Part shown: positions 1 to 7,257 of the stretch, piece after piece
How positions within the stretch are numbered: position 1 is the first letter of the stretch
How the letters are laid out: the number at the start of each line of letters is the position of its first letter
From: a bacterium
GTDB taxonomy: Bacteria; UBA9089
NCBI GenBank assembly: GCA_003485015.1
Contig: DNCN01000142.1
Coordinates: forward strand, 1 to 7,666
Reading direction: 5' to 3'
Length of the DNA stretch: 7,666 nucleotides
The notes under the pieces: generated by a model
What the model was told of the DNA's origin: nothing
The model's database searches: none
What the model saw: the letters and a program-made list of their open reading frames with translations, nothing else
Made by a program: the position numbers and the translations under genes

Positions 1-753
1 TATCATAATAACCTACTTCTTTGGGAGAACGGGGATTAGAGACATCGATTATCCTAAGACCTCCCCGCCCATCTGCAACATAGGTATAGTTACCTAAAAC
101 ATAAACCCCATATGCACTACCCGGTGTATCATAATAACCTACTTCTTTGGGAGAACTTGGAAGAGAGGCATCGATTATCTTAAGACCAGCATCATAATCT
201 GCAACATAGGCATAGTTACCTGAAACATAAACACCACGTGCCCGATGCGGTGTATCATAATAGCCTACCTCTTTTGGAGAACTTGGAGTAGAGACATCGA
301 TTATTCTAAGACCTCCCCACCCATCTGCAACATAGGTATAGTTACCTAAAGCATAAACCCCATATGCACTACCCGGTGTATCATAATAGCCTACCTCTTT
401 TGGAGAACTTGGAGTAGAGACATCGATTATCCTAAGACCAGCCTCACTATCTGCCACATAGATATATTCACCTAAAACATAAACACCATATGCATGACCT
501 GGTGTATCATAATAACCTACTTCTTTGGGAGAACTGGGAGTAGAGACATCGATTATCCTAAGACCTCCCCCCTCATCTGCAACATAGGCATAGTTACCCA
601 GAACATAAACATCGTCTGCACCACCCGGTGTATCATAATAACCTACCTCTTTTGGAGAACTTGGAAGAGAGACATCGATTATACTTAAAATACTTCCTGC
701 TGCAATATAGGCATAGTTACCCTTAACAAAGACACCGCGAGGATTTCCACCAG
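1..753 (-). repeat. Six in-frame 126-bp tandem coding repeats (LVIVD units)
   Basis: On the plus strand the string tatcataata recurs at 1, 127, 253, 379, 505 and 631, a spacing of exactly 126 bp each time. The unit starting at 631 is one codon shorter (123 bp) and its second half has diverged; it encodes the first, degenerate blade. Every unit carries catcgattat, coding for IIDV/IIDA. The period is a multiple of three, so gain or loss of units keeps the frame. The array continues past the left edge, so copy number is unknown. Units differ mainly at synonymous sites and at the variable loop positions after YVAD. Confidence 0.95.
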
Positions 754-907
754 CTAACTTCCCAGCTAATTCTACATTCCAAGCTGGCTGTTCTGCCAAT
801 GATACCAAAGGAATAAAGGATAGCCCTTTGATTATCAAAGAGGCTAAGATAAACGCATAAAGCTTTTGAATATTGGATATAAACCACATCTTTATAACTC
901 TTTTCAT
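1..907 (-). CDS. Secreted LVIVD-repeat beta-propeller protein, 3' end outside window
   Basis: The frame starts at ATG 907-905 and is open for 302 codons to the left edge, so the C-terminus is missing. Residues 1-38 look like a signal peptide: basic residues R3, K6 and K15, a hydrophobic stretch at about 17-37, and a plausible cleavage after VSLA before EQ. From about residue 55 the protein consists of repeats of 41-42 residues with the core GNYAYVAD, GLRIIDVS, PSSPKEVGYYDTPG and GVYVL. This matches the LVIVD repeat family, thought to form beta-propeller blades in exported or surface proteins; ligand and role are unknown. The first blade is degenerate and one codon shorter; later ones are nearly identical. 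The start is chosen over the in-frame ATG at residue 7 because AAAGGA (919-914) lies 6 nt upstream. The gene has its own promoter and no evident functional link to addAB. Seen directly: repeats and signal. Family knowledge: propeller fold. Confidence 0.93.
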   Translation of the reverse strand, partial: MKRVIKMWFISNIQKLYAFILASLIIKGLSFIPLVSLAEQPAWNVELAGKLAGGNPRGVFVKGNYAYIAAGSILSIIDVSLPSSPKEVGYYDTPGGADDVYVLGNYAYVADEGGGLRIIDVSTPSSPKEVGYYDTPGHAYGVYVLGEYIYVADSEAGLRIIDVSTPSSPKEVGYYDTPGSAYGVYALGNYTYVADGWGGLRIIDVSTPSSPKEVGYYDTPHRARGVYVSGNYAYVADYDAGLKIIDASLPSSPKEVGYYDTPGSAYGVYVLGNYTYVADGRGGLRIIDVSNPRSPKEVGYYD

Positions 908-913
908 CTCTGA

Positions 914-919
914 TCCTTT
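914..919 (-). promoter_or_regulatory. Ribosome binding site of the LVIVD gene
   Basis: AAAGGA on the minus strand lies 6 nt before ATG 907. It favours this start over the in-frame ATG six codons downstream, which has no comparable site and would shorten the basic N-region of the signal peptide. Confidence 0.75.
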
Positions 920-949
920 CTAATTCTCTAAAATTTTCTATAAGAATGA

Positions 950-977
950 ATATTACAACGAATCAATATTCTGTCAA
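950..977 (-). promoter_or_regulatory. Sigma70-type promoter for the LVIVD gene
   Basis: On the minus strand a perfect TTGACA (-35, 977-972) is followed after 16 nt by TAATAT (-10, 955-950), one mismatch from TATAAT. The predicted transcript would start near 943 and have a leader of about 36 nt before the ATG at 907. The surrounding DNA is A+T-rich. The LVIVD gene can therefore be expressed independently of addAB, whose last codon lies about 120 nt upstream. Boxes and spacing are read directly; activity is inferred. Confidence 0.78.
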
Positions 978-1020
978 GTATAAAGCTATAGATTGTTTTT
1001 GACTGCCTCACCCACAAGGC

Positions 1021-1046
1021 AACCACCCTCCCTCTTTAGGATGGTT
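1021..1046 (-). other. Inverted repeat in the addB-LVIVD gap; possible transcript-end hairpin
   Basis: On the minus strand AACCATCC and GGGTGGTT can form an 8-bp stem (seven Watson-Crick pairs and one U-G pair) around a 10-nt loop, about 50 nt after the addB stop. On the plus strand the same position would be a C-A mismatch, so the fold fits minus-strand RNA better. No U-run follows, so it is not a standard intrinsic terminator. A weaker 4-bp GCCT/AGGC hairpin (1005-1020) follows directly. It may protect the 3' end of the addAB message or may be chance. Confidence 0.35.
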
Positions 1047-1097
1047 ACGATCTACCTTCCGAGCACAAAATCAACTTATAATGAGTCGATTTAGTAT

Positions 1098-3920
1098 CTA
1101 TCCCCTTTTGCGGCAGAAGGTGGGAAAAGGACAGTACTCACATACTTGACCCTCTCCATCGGCGATGAAAGGGATGGCAGGGTTTAAGATCTCAAGTATA
1201 AGATTCTTAAGCGTAGGGAGAAAAACCTCTTCTAAAAACCTCTTCCTGTCTATCTCCTCATTGAAGAGAGACTTCTCCTCTTTTGGCTTAGCCAGGGAGA
1301 CGAGTTTTGAATTTATGCTATCCTGCCCTACAGAATGTATCCTCTGGTAGAGAAGCACATAGAAGGGCAACTGGAGTGACTCTATCTCTTCCTTCATCTT
1401 GTCCCGAGAGCTGAATACCTTATCGAAGATGCCATAAGAGTATCTACGCAAGTCTCTACCCGACTTATAGTCTATTATGATATACTCCTTCCCGATCTGA
1501 TCCACGCGGTCTGCCCGACCCTTCAGCCAGATAGTGGTCTTCTCATCTATTTTGAATGGAGATATCAACTCTTCCTCAAGAGAGACAATACTGATATTAT
1601 TGATAAACCGCTCTTTTTCCTTGAGGATATACTCTCGGAGCCGCCTGCTAGCCATCTCTTTGAGGAGGTACTGCTCTCCCCTGACCTGTCCGAATCTCTT
1701 TGAGAATATATCCTCTAAGACCCCTGCTAAACTCCCTTCCAGGGAGGCATACTCCTTCTCCCCCAGGACGCCCCCTCCGACAAAGGGGCGGTAGAGTCTC
1801 TCCATGACAGCGTGGAGGATCTCTCCGATCTTAGTGGCATCCAGCTCACCTATCTCTTCTTTTTCTTCAAGCCCCAGAATCTGCGCAAAGTAGAACTTGG
1901 CTGGACACCCAAGGTAATAGTTTAAGCCGGTTGCAGAGAAGTTCATCTTATATAGGACCTCAAGGATCTGAGGAGTCTTAGCTACCTCAAACAGCGGGGA
2001 TGGCCGGAGTACTACATTCAGCTCTATGGGGGTATCTTTAAGGATACCCAGTTCTCCTGTTTCCTTCTCTTTCTCCCAGACCAATCTTTCGACAAAGCGG
2101 CTTCGAGAGTCCTTTTCAGTCTCCCGATAGAAGATGTGGGCCTCCTTAGAGGAGGCTATAAGGTGCCGAAAATGGTAATGGAAGATCTCCTCTTCTTGGT
2201 AGTGGAGGGGAATTCCCAAGGCCTCCCTTATGGGTAGGGGAAAGAGTGAATCGAAAGCTGTTCCTCCTGGGAGGTTACCCTCATTGGCATCCAAAAGGAG
2301 CACTCGGTCAAAATCCAGACACCGTGTCTCTAAAAGCCCCAAAATCTGTAAACCCTTAAGAGGTTCACCTTCAAAGGGTATGTGCTCCTCCTTGGCTAAG
2401 TGGCGGAAGAGCTCAAAGAGGTCTTGCCCCTTGAGCTCCTCATCCTTGATCAATAAGCCTTTTATCTTGTCTAAGAGAGAGAAGAACCTTGAAAAGAACT
2501 CTCCAGAGAATGGATAATGCACAGCCGGACTATGCTTGAGTAGATAAGTTAAAATTCCCTCAAAGGAATCCGCAAGCTGAAATAGAGTTTTGACCCCTTC
2601 TATCTTCCTAATAAAGAGCTCATGGATTTCATGTAGTGTCTCTTGGAACTCCCTGATTGAGACCTCCCTCTGGGTCAAGAGGGCTGCCCGCTCAAAGATC
2701 TTTGGATTCTCTTCAATCTCAGTAAGCCCAATAAAGGTCTTGGCCTGATCTAAGAGCATCTCCTCTATGCAATGGATCAAGATCCGAGTGTGACTGGATT
2801 TAATCCGATGGTGGATATTCTTAATGTAAGGGTGCATCAAGAGGGAAAGGTAATCTGGTAGGTAATAGGCCCCATTCTGGCTCGACTCCTGAAGCTTGAT
2901 GAAGAGATCCAAGAGGGCATAGATGGGTGTTCGAACCAGAGGGTAACCCATGGAGATATTGTAGTCTACACCAAGGGTAGTCATAACCTCAGAGAGGAGA
3001 GGGATGAGTGATTCTGGCTGGGGTAGAACGATGGCTGTTTTCTCTGGGTCATCCCATCTCTTTTCCACTAAGATATCCCTCAATCCGATTACCTCGGAAT
3101 GGGTGTTGAAGGTTTTATAGAGGGATATCTCTGGGATCGGGGATTCCAGACCCTGATCCTCGGCCTCTATTACCTTGGCCCAACCATCCATCTGTTCAAA
3201 TGGTCTCCATCTTGTGCCGTCATTCTGCCGCACAAGGCAAACACCTGGTTGATCCAAGAGATGCCTTATGACCCCCTTTTCTGCTTTGGTCAGGGCAAAG
3301 AGGCCAGCGAAATAGACCTCTTCAAGTGTGTCAAGCCCTATCCTTTCGATATTTTCAGCCGCTAATAGGTAGTTTCTGCCTCTGGTGGTAAGCCCTTCCT
3401 CCTCAAGGAGGGTGTGGTAGAGCCCCCTTATCTCAGATAGATGGTTCATCAAGATCCCTGCATTTTGGCAGACATTTGGCTCCCAGAGCTCCCCCATCTC
3501 GATACCCTTAAGGGATTCAGAACTGACCAGTTCCATATCAAGCTCTTCGATGGCCTTACTGAGCCTTAGTCCCCAGAATAGGAATTGGTTGAAGGAATCC
3601 CTTCCTTGCCATGGGTTGTTTGGGATCTGGGCCACGACCTTAAAGAGGAGGTAGGCACTATCGAAGCTGTCTATTTCGGTCTGCCCTGGCAAGACCCTTG
3701 ATGCTAAATAGGCCATAAATCCATCCATTGAGAAGACCTGGGGTGGAAGGAAGGGATGTAAGAGCTTCTCTTTTATCAGCCGCCGAAGATAGAGGACTGG
3801 TCGCTTATGAGGAAATACCACCGCCCTTCGTGAAAGGTCATAATCCTTCTCCCTGATCAATCTTTCAGCGATGAATTCGATAAGATTCCTTGAGAATGGT
3901 ATCTCGATTATCTCACCCAT
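1098..3920 (-). CDS. addB: AddB-like subunit: Walker-A-less helicase scaffold with PD-(D/E)XK nuclease and Fe-S cysteines
   Basis: This is probably the second subunit of the AddAB helicase-nuclease, which resects double-strand breaks for RecA-dependent repair in the cytoplasm. The N-terminus (about 34-49, VVFPHKRPVLYLRRLI) occupies the place of the ATP-binding loop, but no GxGKT motif is present. Family-like stretches are NISMGYPL (321-328) and LLDANEGNLPGG (around 541-552), followed by EIFHYHFRHLIASSKE (about 577-592). The C-terminal nuclease has H703, D804 in GRADRVD, and D817-Y-K819 in IIDYKSG, the expected PD-(D/E)XK metal and catalytic residues. C672 in YYLGCPAKF plus C927, C930 and C936 (CxxCx5C at the extreme C-terminus) match the iron-sulphur staple of AddB and related nucleases. 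At 940 aa it is shorter than Bacillus AddB (roughly 1170 aa). It overlaps addA by 13 nt and has a strong embedded RBS. Alternative label: generic PD-(D/E)XK nuclease family protein; the addA linkage favours AddB. Confidence 0.9.
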   Translation of the reverse strand: MGEIIEIPFSRNLIEFIAERLIREKDYDLSRRAVVFPHKRPVLYLRRLIKEKLLHPFLPPQVFSMDGFMAYLASRVLPGQTEIDSFDSAYLLFKVVAQIPNNPWQGRDSFNQFLFWGLRLSKAIEELDMELVSSESLKGIEMGELWEPNVCQNAGILMNHLSEIRGLYHTLLEEEGLTTRGRNYLLAAENIERIGLDTLEEVYFAGLFALTKAEKGVIRHLLDQPGVCLVRQNDGTRWRPFEQMDGWAKVIEAEDQGLESPIPEISLYKTFNTHSEVIGLRDILVEKRWDDPEKTAIVLPQPESLIPLLSEVMTTLGVDYNISMGYPLVRTPIYALLDLFIKLQESSQNGAYYLPDYLSLLMHPYIKNIHHRIKSSHTRILIHCIEEMLLDQAKTFIGLTEIEENPKIFERAALLTQREVSIREFQETLHEIHELFIRKIEGVKTLFQLADSFEGILTYLLKHSPAVHYPFSGEFFSRFFSLLDKIKGLLIKDEELKGQDLFELFRHLAKEEHIPFEGEPLKGLQILGLLETRCLDFDRVLLLDANEGNLPGGTAFDSLFPLPIREALGIPLHYQEEEIFHYHFRHLIASSKEAHIFYRETEKDSRSRFVERLVWEKEKETGELGILKDTPIELNVVLRPSPLFEVAKTPQILEVLYKMNFSATGLNYYLGCPAKFYFAQILGLEEKEEIGELDATKIGEILHAVMERLYRPFVGGGVLGEKEYASLEGSLAGVLEDIFSKRFGQVRGEQYLLKEMASRRLREYILKEKERFINNISIVSLEEELISPFKIDEKTTIWLKGRADRVDQIGKEYIIIDYKSGRDLRRYSYGIFDKVFSSRDKMKEEIESLQLPFYVLLYQRIHSVGQDSINSKLVSLAKPKEEKSLFNEEIDRKRFLEEVFLPTLKNLILEILNPAIPFIADGEGQVCEYCPFPTFCRKRG

Positions 3921-6900
3921 TCAACCTTCTCCTCAATCAGTTCATCCACATAAACCAACCAGCCCTCAAGGGCTTTATCTGGATAGACCTTGGAGAGAAG
4001 TTCTAAGTAATTGATCACTTGCCTCTTATGCTCCTCGGAGTGAGGTTCGCCGGTTTTGAATTCGATAGCCACTACCTCCTTTGGACTTACCAAGAGTCGG
4101 TCTACTCGATGCAAGAGCCCATCCTCATCGACTATCTCCCTTTCACAGAATACCTCAACATCACTCGGTAGGATAAACCATCTCCTTAAACTTTCACTAT
4201 CAAAGAAATTCTGCATTAAGGGCACAATCTCCTTCTCCCTTTTACTTAAAGAGCTGAAGATTCTCTCAAGCTCACCCTTCCATTCTTCATTTAATCGCTC
4301 GATCCGGGCTAAAAATTTATGGATAGATATCCCCCTCTCCTTGGCCCTCTTTCTTGCGGTATCCACTAATTCATCTGTATTTACAAGTGGACGATAGAGC
4401 TTATCCTGCCACTCGTTAAGGACTTTAGGATGAATATGTCCTCTTCTCTCTTCCAGGACCTTAGGGAAACGGTCAATACGATTCCCGATCTCTAAGACCG
4501 CTTCTTCAAGAAGGATGGGTGCATGAAACTTACCTGCCATACTCTTGGAGGTATAGTTTGGCAAAAAGATATAAAGCTCATCCTCTGCCCGGGTCAGAAG
4601 GACATAGAAGGTATTCAACTCCTCAATCAGTTGTGCGGTGGAGACCTTCTGGTAAAGCCCTTTCAATTTGGAAGAGGCCTTGACCTGTCTCTGGTTGATC
4701 CGATAAGGGATGAGATTCTTCCCCTCCCTTTCATGGATCTGCAAAATCGGTTTATTTTCTATGTAAGTGAATGGACTAATCACTACGGGAAATCCAAGAC
4801 CTTTGGCCTTATGGATGGTTAACACCTTGATGGCATTGGTATAGCCTGGAAGGACAACCTGAAACTCTTCACCTTTCTCCTCCTCTTTATCCCAAAGGTC
4901 GAGGAATGCCTTCAGACTATTCTTGCCCTCTGCCTCTCTCCCCTTTAGCACCTCAAGGAGTTGGAGGAAGAATCCTTCATCGCCACCGAAGTCTTGAAAG
5001 ACATGGTATCTTTTAAGGAAGCGGCTTACAAGATCATACGGAGGGAGAAATCCAACTATGTTGAAGTATTCCTCTAAATGATCTTGCCAGATCTCTGGAA
5101 ATCTCTTTCGAAAGATGACATAGAGTGGCCGCTCTGGTTTGCGGTTTTCAAGGAAGAAAGAATGGATCGTCTCTTGGGAGAGCGCTGTTACCTTAAGGAA
5201 GATCTCACCTGAGATAAACGAAGCAAAGGCAAAGTTATCGATGGGTGAATCAAGAAACTTCAAGAGACTTACTATCTCCTGGACCAGGTAGTTTGAGCGG
5301 ATACTGAGTGTCCTCTCTGAAGCAACAGGGATATTCGCGCCAGTGAGAATCTCAGTAATCAAGGACGCCTCGGTATTCGTTCTCACAAGGATTGCTATCT
5401 CACCGTAGGAGTATCGGGAGATGATGTCATTCTGGATCAGACTGACAAGACGCCTTCCGATCTCCCTATCCAGCTCTTCCTTTTTCAGAGACTCATCGGG
5501 TAAGGCCCTCTCCACTCTGATCAACCCATCTTTACTCTCTTCTCTTTCAGGAACTCCCTGATTGACATGAGCATAGGTCTCAAGGAGGAGGGGTAGATCG
5601 AAATCTGTATCTTTTTTCTTTTCAAGCTCCCCGTCTATCCAGGAGGTAAGATTATCTGAAGAGAAGATCTCATTGATGAATCCAACGATATTTGCTCGGC
5701 TGCGGTAGTTTATCTTCGAAAACTCCTCTTTGATACTCTTTTCTTCTACACTTAAAAAGTCATACTTTGCCTTGTCAAAGAGGGTGCTCTCTCCCCCTCG
5801 AAAGCCATAGATCGCTTGCTTCTTATCACCTACGTAAAAAAGTGAACCCTTCTTTGAAAGTGTCTCCTCAATGAGTGGGTATAGGTTCTGCCACTGGAGG
5901 AGGCTCGTATCCTGAAATTCGTCTATGAAGAAGTGCGAGATCCGATCCCCAAGATAAAAATAGATCTCAGGAACAATCCCCTTCTTAGATAGGAATGATC
6001 CAAGGAGTAGAGCGAGATCTTCAATGAAGATGATCTGGTGGCGTTCCTTATAGGACTGAAGGCCTTCCTCAAAGAGGGTAACTATGTTAATAAAAGGTGC
6101 AAAACGGCAGTGGGCTTTTATTTCAGCTAAGGAGGAGACCCTTCTTCGAATCTCTCTCCACGCCTCTTCATGCTTAGTGGTAAGGATTGAATCCTTCTTG
6201 CAAAGCTTTTCTGCATCTTCCTTCAAGAAGTATTCACTCTCCCAGGGCTCTATTTCATTCATGAGGAACTTGTTAGCAGCCTTGATGAAGTTCTGGTTGA
6301 GATTTAACCCATCCTCGGCCATCTCAAGGAATTTCCTGATGGATTCTGCAAGGGGTTCTCGTTCTTCTTTCATATCTTCAAAGGAGAAGACCTTCTTTAG
6401 TTTCTGACCACTCAGAAACTTCTGCTTCCTTAAGTTGCTGATATTATTGAGGATTATCCTCTTTATATCCCAGCTAAGTCCTTCCTCTATCTGGAGTAGT
6501 TCATCGAGAAGGTCAAGAAAGATATCTGTCTTTGGTCCATGAGGATAGACCTGGGATAGGAGTTCATCGAAGACGATATTGAAGACTGGTGATGAGTCTA
6601 AAACTATCTCAGAGTATGGAGGAAGGCCAAGTTCCAAGGCAGAGGAGATGGTAATAGAAGTGAGGAAAGAATCGATAGTCTGTATTTTAAGGTCTGAGAA
6701 TCTGTCGAGGAGCTCATCTAGGCACCTTTCAGCTATTTCTTTGCGATCAGAACCTCCTAAGGCTATTTTCTTCAAATCAGAGATGACCCGACTCCTCATC
6801 TCCATAGCGGCTTTATTGGTGAAGGTGATAGCCAGGATATTACGAGGGGAAGTTTTTATGGTGGACGAGAGGAGGAAATCTATGTATCTTTTGGAAAGGG

Positions 6901-6970
6901 CATGGGTCTTACCCGCGCCAGCCGAGGCGGACATCACCTGGATATGGGGAAACTCCAGATTTACCTCCAT
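3908..6970 (-). CDS. addA: AddA-like ATP-dependent SF1 helicase with C-terminal PD-(D/E)XK nuclease
   Basis: This is the motor and nuclease subunit of an AddAB/RecBCD-type enzyme, which unwinds and trims DNA ends in 3'-5' translocation on one strand. UvrD/Rep motifs occur in order: Walker A SASAGAGKT (14-22); motif Ia TFTNKAAMEMR (49-59); Walker B/motif II DEFQDT (350-355); motif III GDKKQAIYGFRGG (381-393); motif IV NYRSR (421-425); motif V TIHKAKGLGFP (718-728); motif VI YVLLTRA (789-795). The nuclease has GISIHKFL, D957 in RVDRLL, E970-F-K972 and Q984/Y988, the RecB-family pattern. Motif V has Gly726 where Glu is usual (KGLEF). The N-terminus begins only 13 residues before Walker A and lacks the LTxEQ-type Q motif, as in RecB and compact AddA proteins. 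Length 1020 aa versus about 1230 in Bacillus. The start is supported by AGAAGG (6985-6980) 9 nt upstream and by the promoter. AddB follows in the same operon. Confidence 0.95.
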   Translation of the reverse strand: MEVNLEFPHIQVMSASAGAGKTHALSKRYIDFLLSSTIKTSPRNILAITFTNKAAMEMRSRVISDLKKIALGGSDRKEIAERCLDELLDRFSDLKIQTIDSFLTSITISSALELGLPPYSEIVLDSSPVFNIVFDELLSQVYPHGPKTDIFLDLLDELLQIEEGLSWDIKRIILNNISNLRKQKFLSGQKLKKVFSFEDMKEEREPLAESIRKFLEMAEDGLNLNQNFIKAANKFLMNEIEPWESEYFLKEDAEKLCKKDSILTTKHEEAWREIRRRVSSLAEIKAHCRFAPFINIVTLFEEGLQSYKERHQIIFIEDLALLLGSFLSKKGIVPEIYFYLGDRISHFFIDEFQDTSLLQWQNLYPLIEETLSKKGSLFYVGDKKQAIYGFRGGESTLFDKAKYDFLSVEEKSIKEEFSKINYRSRANIVGFINEIFSSDNLTSWIDGELEKKKDTDFDLPLLLETYAHVNQGVPEREESKDGLIRVERALPDESLKKEELDREIGRRLVSLIQNDIISRYSYGEIAILVRTNTEASLITEILTGANIPVASERTLSIRSNYLVQEIVSLLKFLDSPIDNFAFASFISGEIFLKVTALSQETIHSFFLENRKPERPLYVIFRKRFPEIWQDHLEEYFNIVGFLPPYDLVSRFLKRYHVFQDFGGDEGFFLQLLEVLKGREAEGKNSLKAFLDLWDKEEEKGEEFQVVLPGYTNAIKVLTIHKAKGLGFPVVISPFTYIENKPILQIHEREGKNLIPYRINQRQVKASSKLKGLYQKVSTAQLIEELNTFYVLLTRAEDELYIFLPNYTSKSMAGKFHAPILLEEAVLEIGNRIDRFPKVLEERRGHIHPKVLNEWQDKLYRPLVNTDELVDTARKRAKERGISIHKFLARIERLNEEWKGELERIFSSLSKREKEIVPLMQNFFDSESLRRWFILPSDVEVFCEREIVDEDGLLHRVDRLLVSPKEVVAIEFKTGEPHSEEHKRQVINYLELLSKVYPDKALEGWLVYVDELIEEKVEWVR
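3929..3933 (-). promoter_or_regulatory. addB ribosome binding site embedded in the end of addA
   Basis: AGGAG on the minus strand, within a longer purine run GAGGAGAAGG, ends 8 nt before the addB ATG at 3920. It lies in the last codons of addA (the EEKVEW region). With the 13-nt gene overlap it fixes the addB start and suggests coupled translation of the two subunits. Confidence 0.82.
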
Positions 6971-6979
6971 ATCTTTAAG

Positions 6980-6985
6980 CCTTCT
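6980..6985 (-). promoter_or_regulatory. addA ribosome binding site
   Basis: AGAAGG on the minus strand, within the purine tract AAGGAAGAAGG, lies 9 nt before the ATG at 6970. It supports this start, which leaves only 13 residues before the Walker A motif. Confidence 0.72.
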
Positions 6986-7025
6986 TCCTTTTCAAGAAAA
7001 AAACCTTACTCCTGAATCATGTTCG

Positions 7026-7054
7026 ATTATATCCCATCCAAATGGCCAAGTCAA
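7026..7054 (-). promoter_or_regulatory. Near-consensus sigma70 promoter for addAB
   Basis: On the minus strand TTGACT (-35, 7054-7049) is followed after exactly 17 nt by a perfect TATAAT (-10, 7031-7026). Transcription would start near 7019, giving a leader of about 48 nt ahead of the addA ATG at 6970. This is the only strong promoter found in the gap upstream of addA, so addAB most likely forms a two-gene transcript from here. I see no clear operator palindrome, such as a LexA-type box, overlapping it. Confidence 0.82.
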
Positions 7055-7257
7055 GCAGAGTTATGGGAGTGTATGAATTTGTTCCTAAAGCTAGACATCT
7101 TAAATGTTTCTAAGGACTTAATAAAAGGATATAGTTACAATTTAGCCACTAAAATCCTAAGATAAGTTTGAGTGCAATAATACCTAATACATTAAAAGAG
7201 GCAATTTGGTGAGGTAGAGAGGAGGCAAAAGGCTCTACTTACAGACAGAAACTATCT
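7055..7257 (-). other. A+T-rich intergenic gap upstream of the addAB promoter
   Basis: No reading frame with a start and RBS is visible on either strand beyond very short ones. Near the right gene a 6-bp inverted repeat (GTAGAG/CTCTAC, 7214-7219 with 7233-7238, 13-nt loop) lies about 20 nt past that gene's stop. It is not followed by a U-run on the minus strand, so a role as terminator is only a possibility. The rest shows no recognisable RNA, repeat or site. Confidence 0.5.

Noticed and set aside
494..688. Plus-strand frame with a repeated peptide (CIIITYFFGRTG...RDIDY)
   Set aside because: It is the antisense translation of two LVIVD units; the minus-strand frame has signal peptide, RBS, promoter and family repeats.
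1..753. CRISPR array or structural DNA repeat
   Set aside because: The whole 126-bp unit is conserved rather than short repeats with unique spacers, and it translates in one frame into LVIVD blades.
960..1097. Riboswitch or small RNA upstream of the LVIVD gene
   Set aside because: The hairpins lie upstream of the -35 box, so they would not be in that gene's leader, and I see no known aptamer core motif.
1098..3920. Cas4-like or defence-island nuclease
   Set aside because: The Fe-S PD-(D/E)XK module does resemble Cas4, but it is fused to a long AddB-type scaffold and translationally coupled to AddA, with no cas genes or repeats nearby.
1165..6407. Several other plus-strand frames of 60-113 codons within addA and addB
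   Set aside because: All lie antisense to well-supported helicase and nuclease motifs and show no family resemblance.
6579..7076. Plus-strand frame of 165 codons across the addA start
   Set aside because: It is antisense to the Walker A and motif Ia region and to the addA promoter. It is Ser/Arg/Leu-rich, as expected of a shadow frame, and lacks a convincing RBS.
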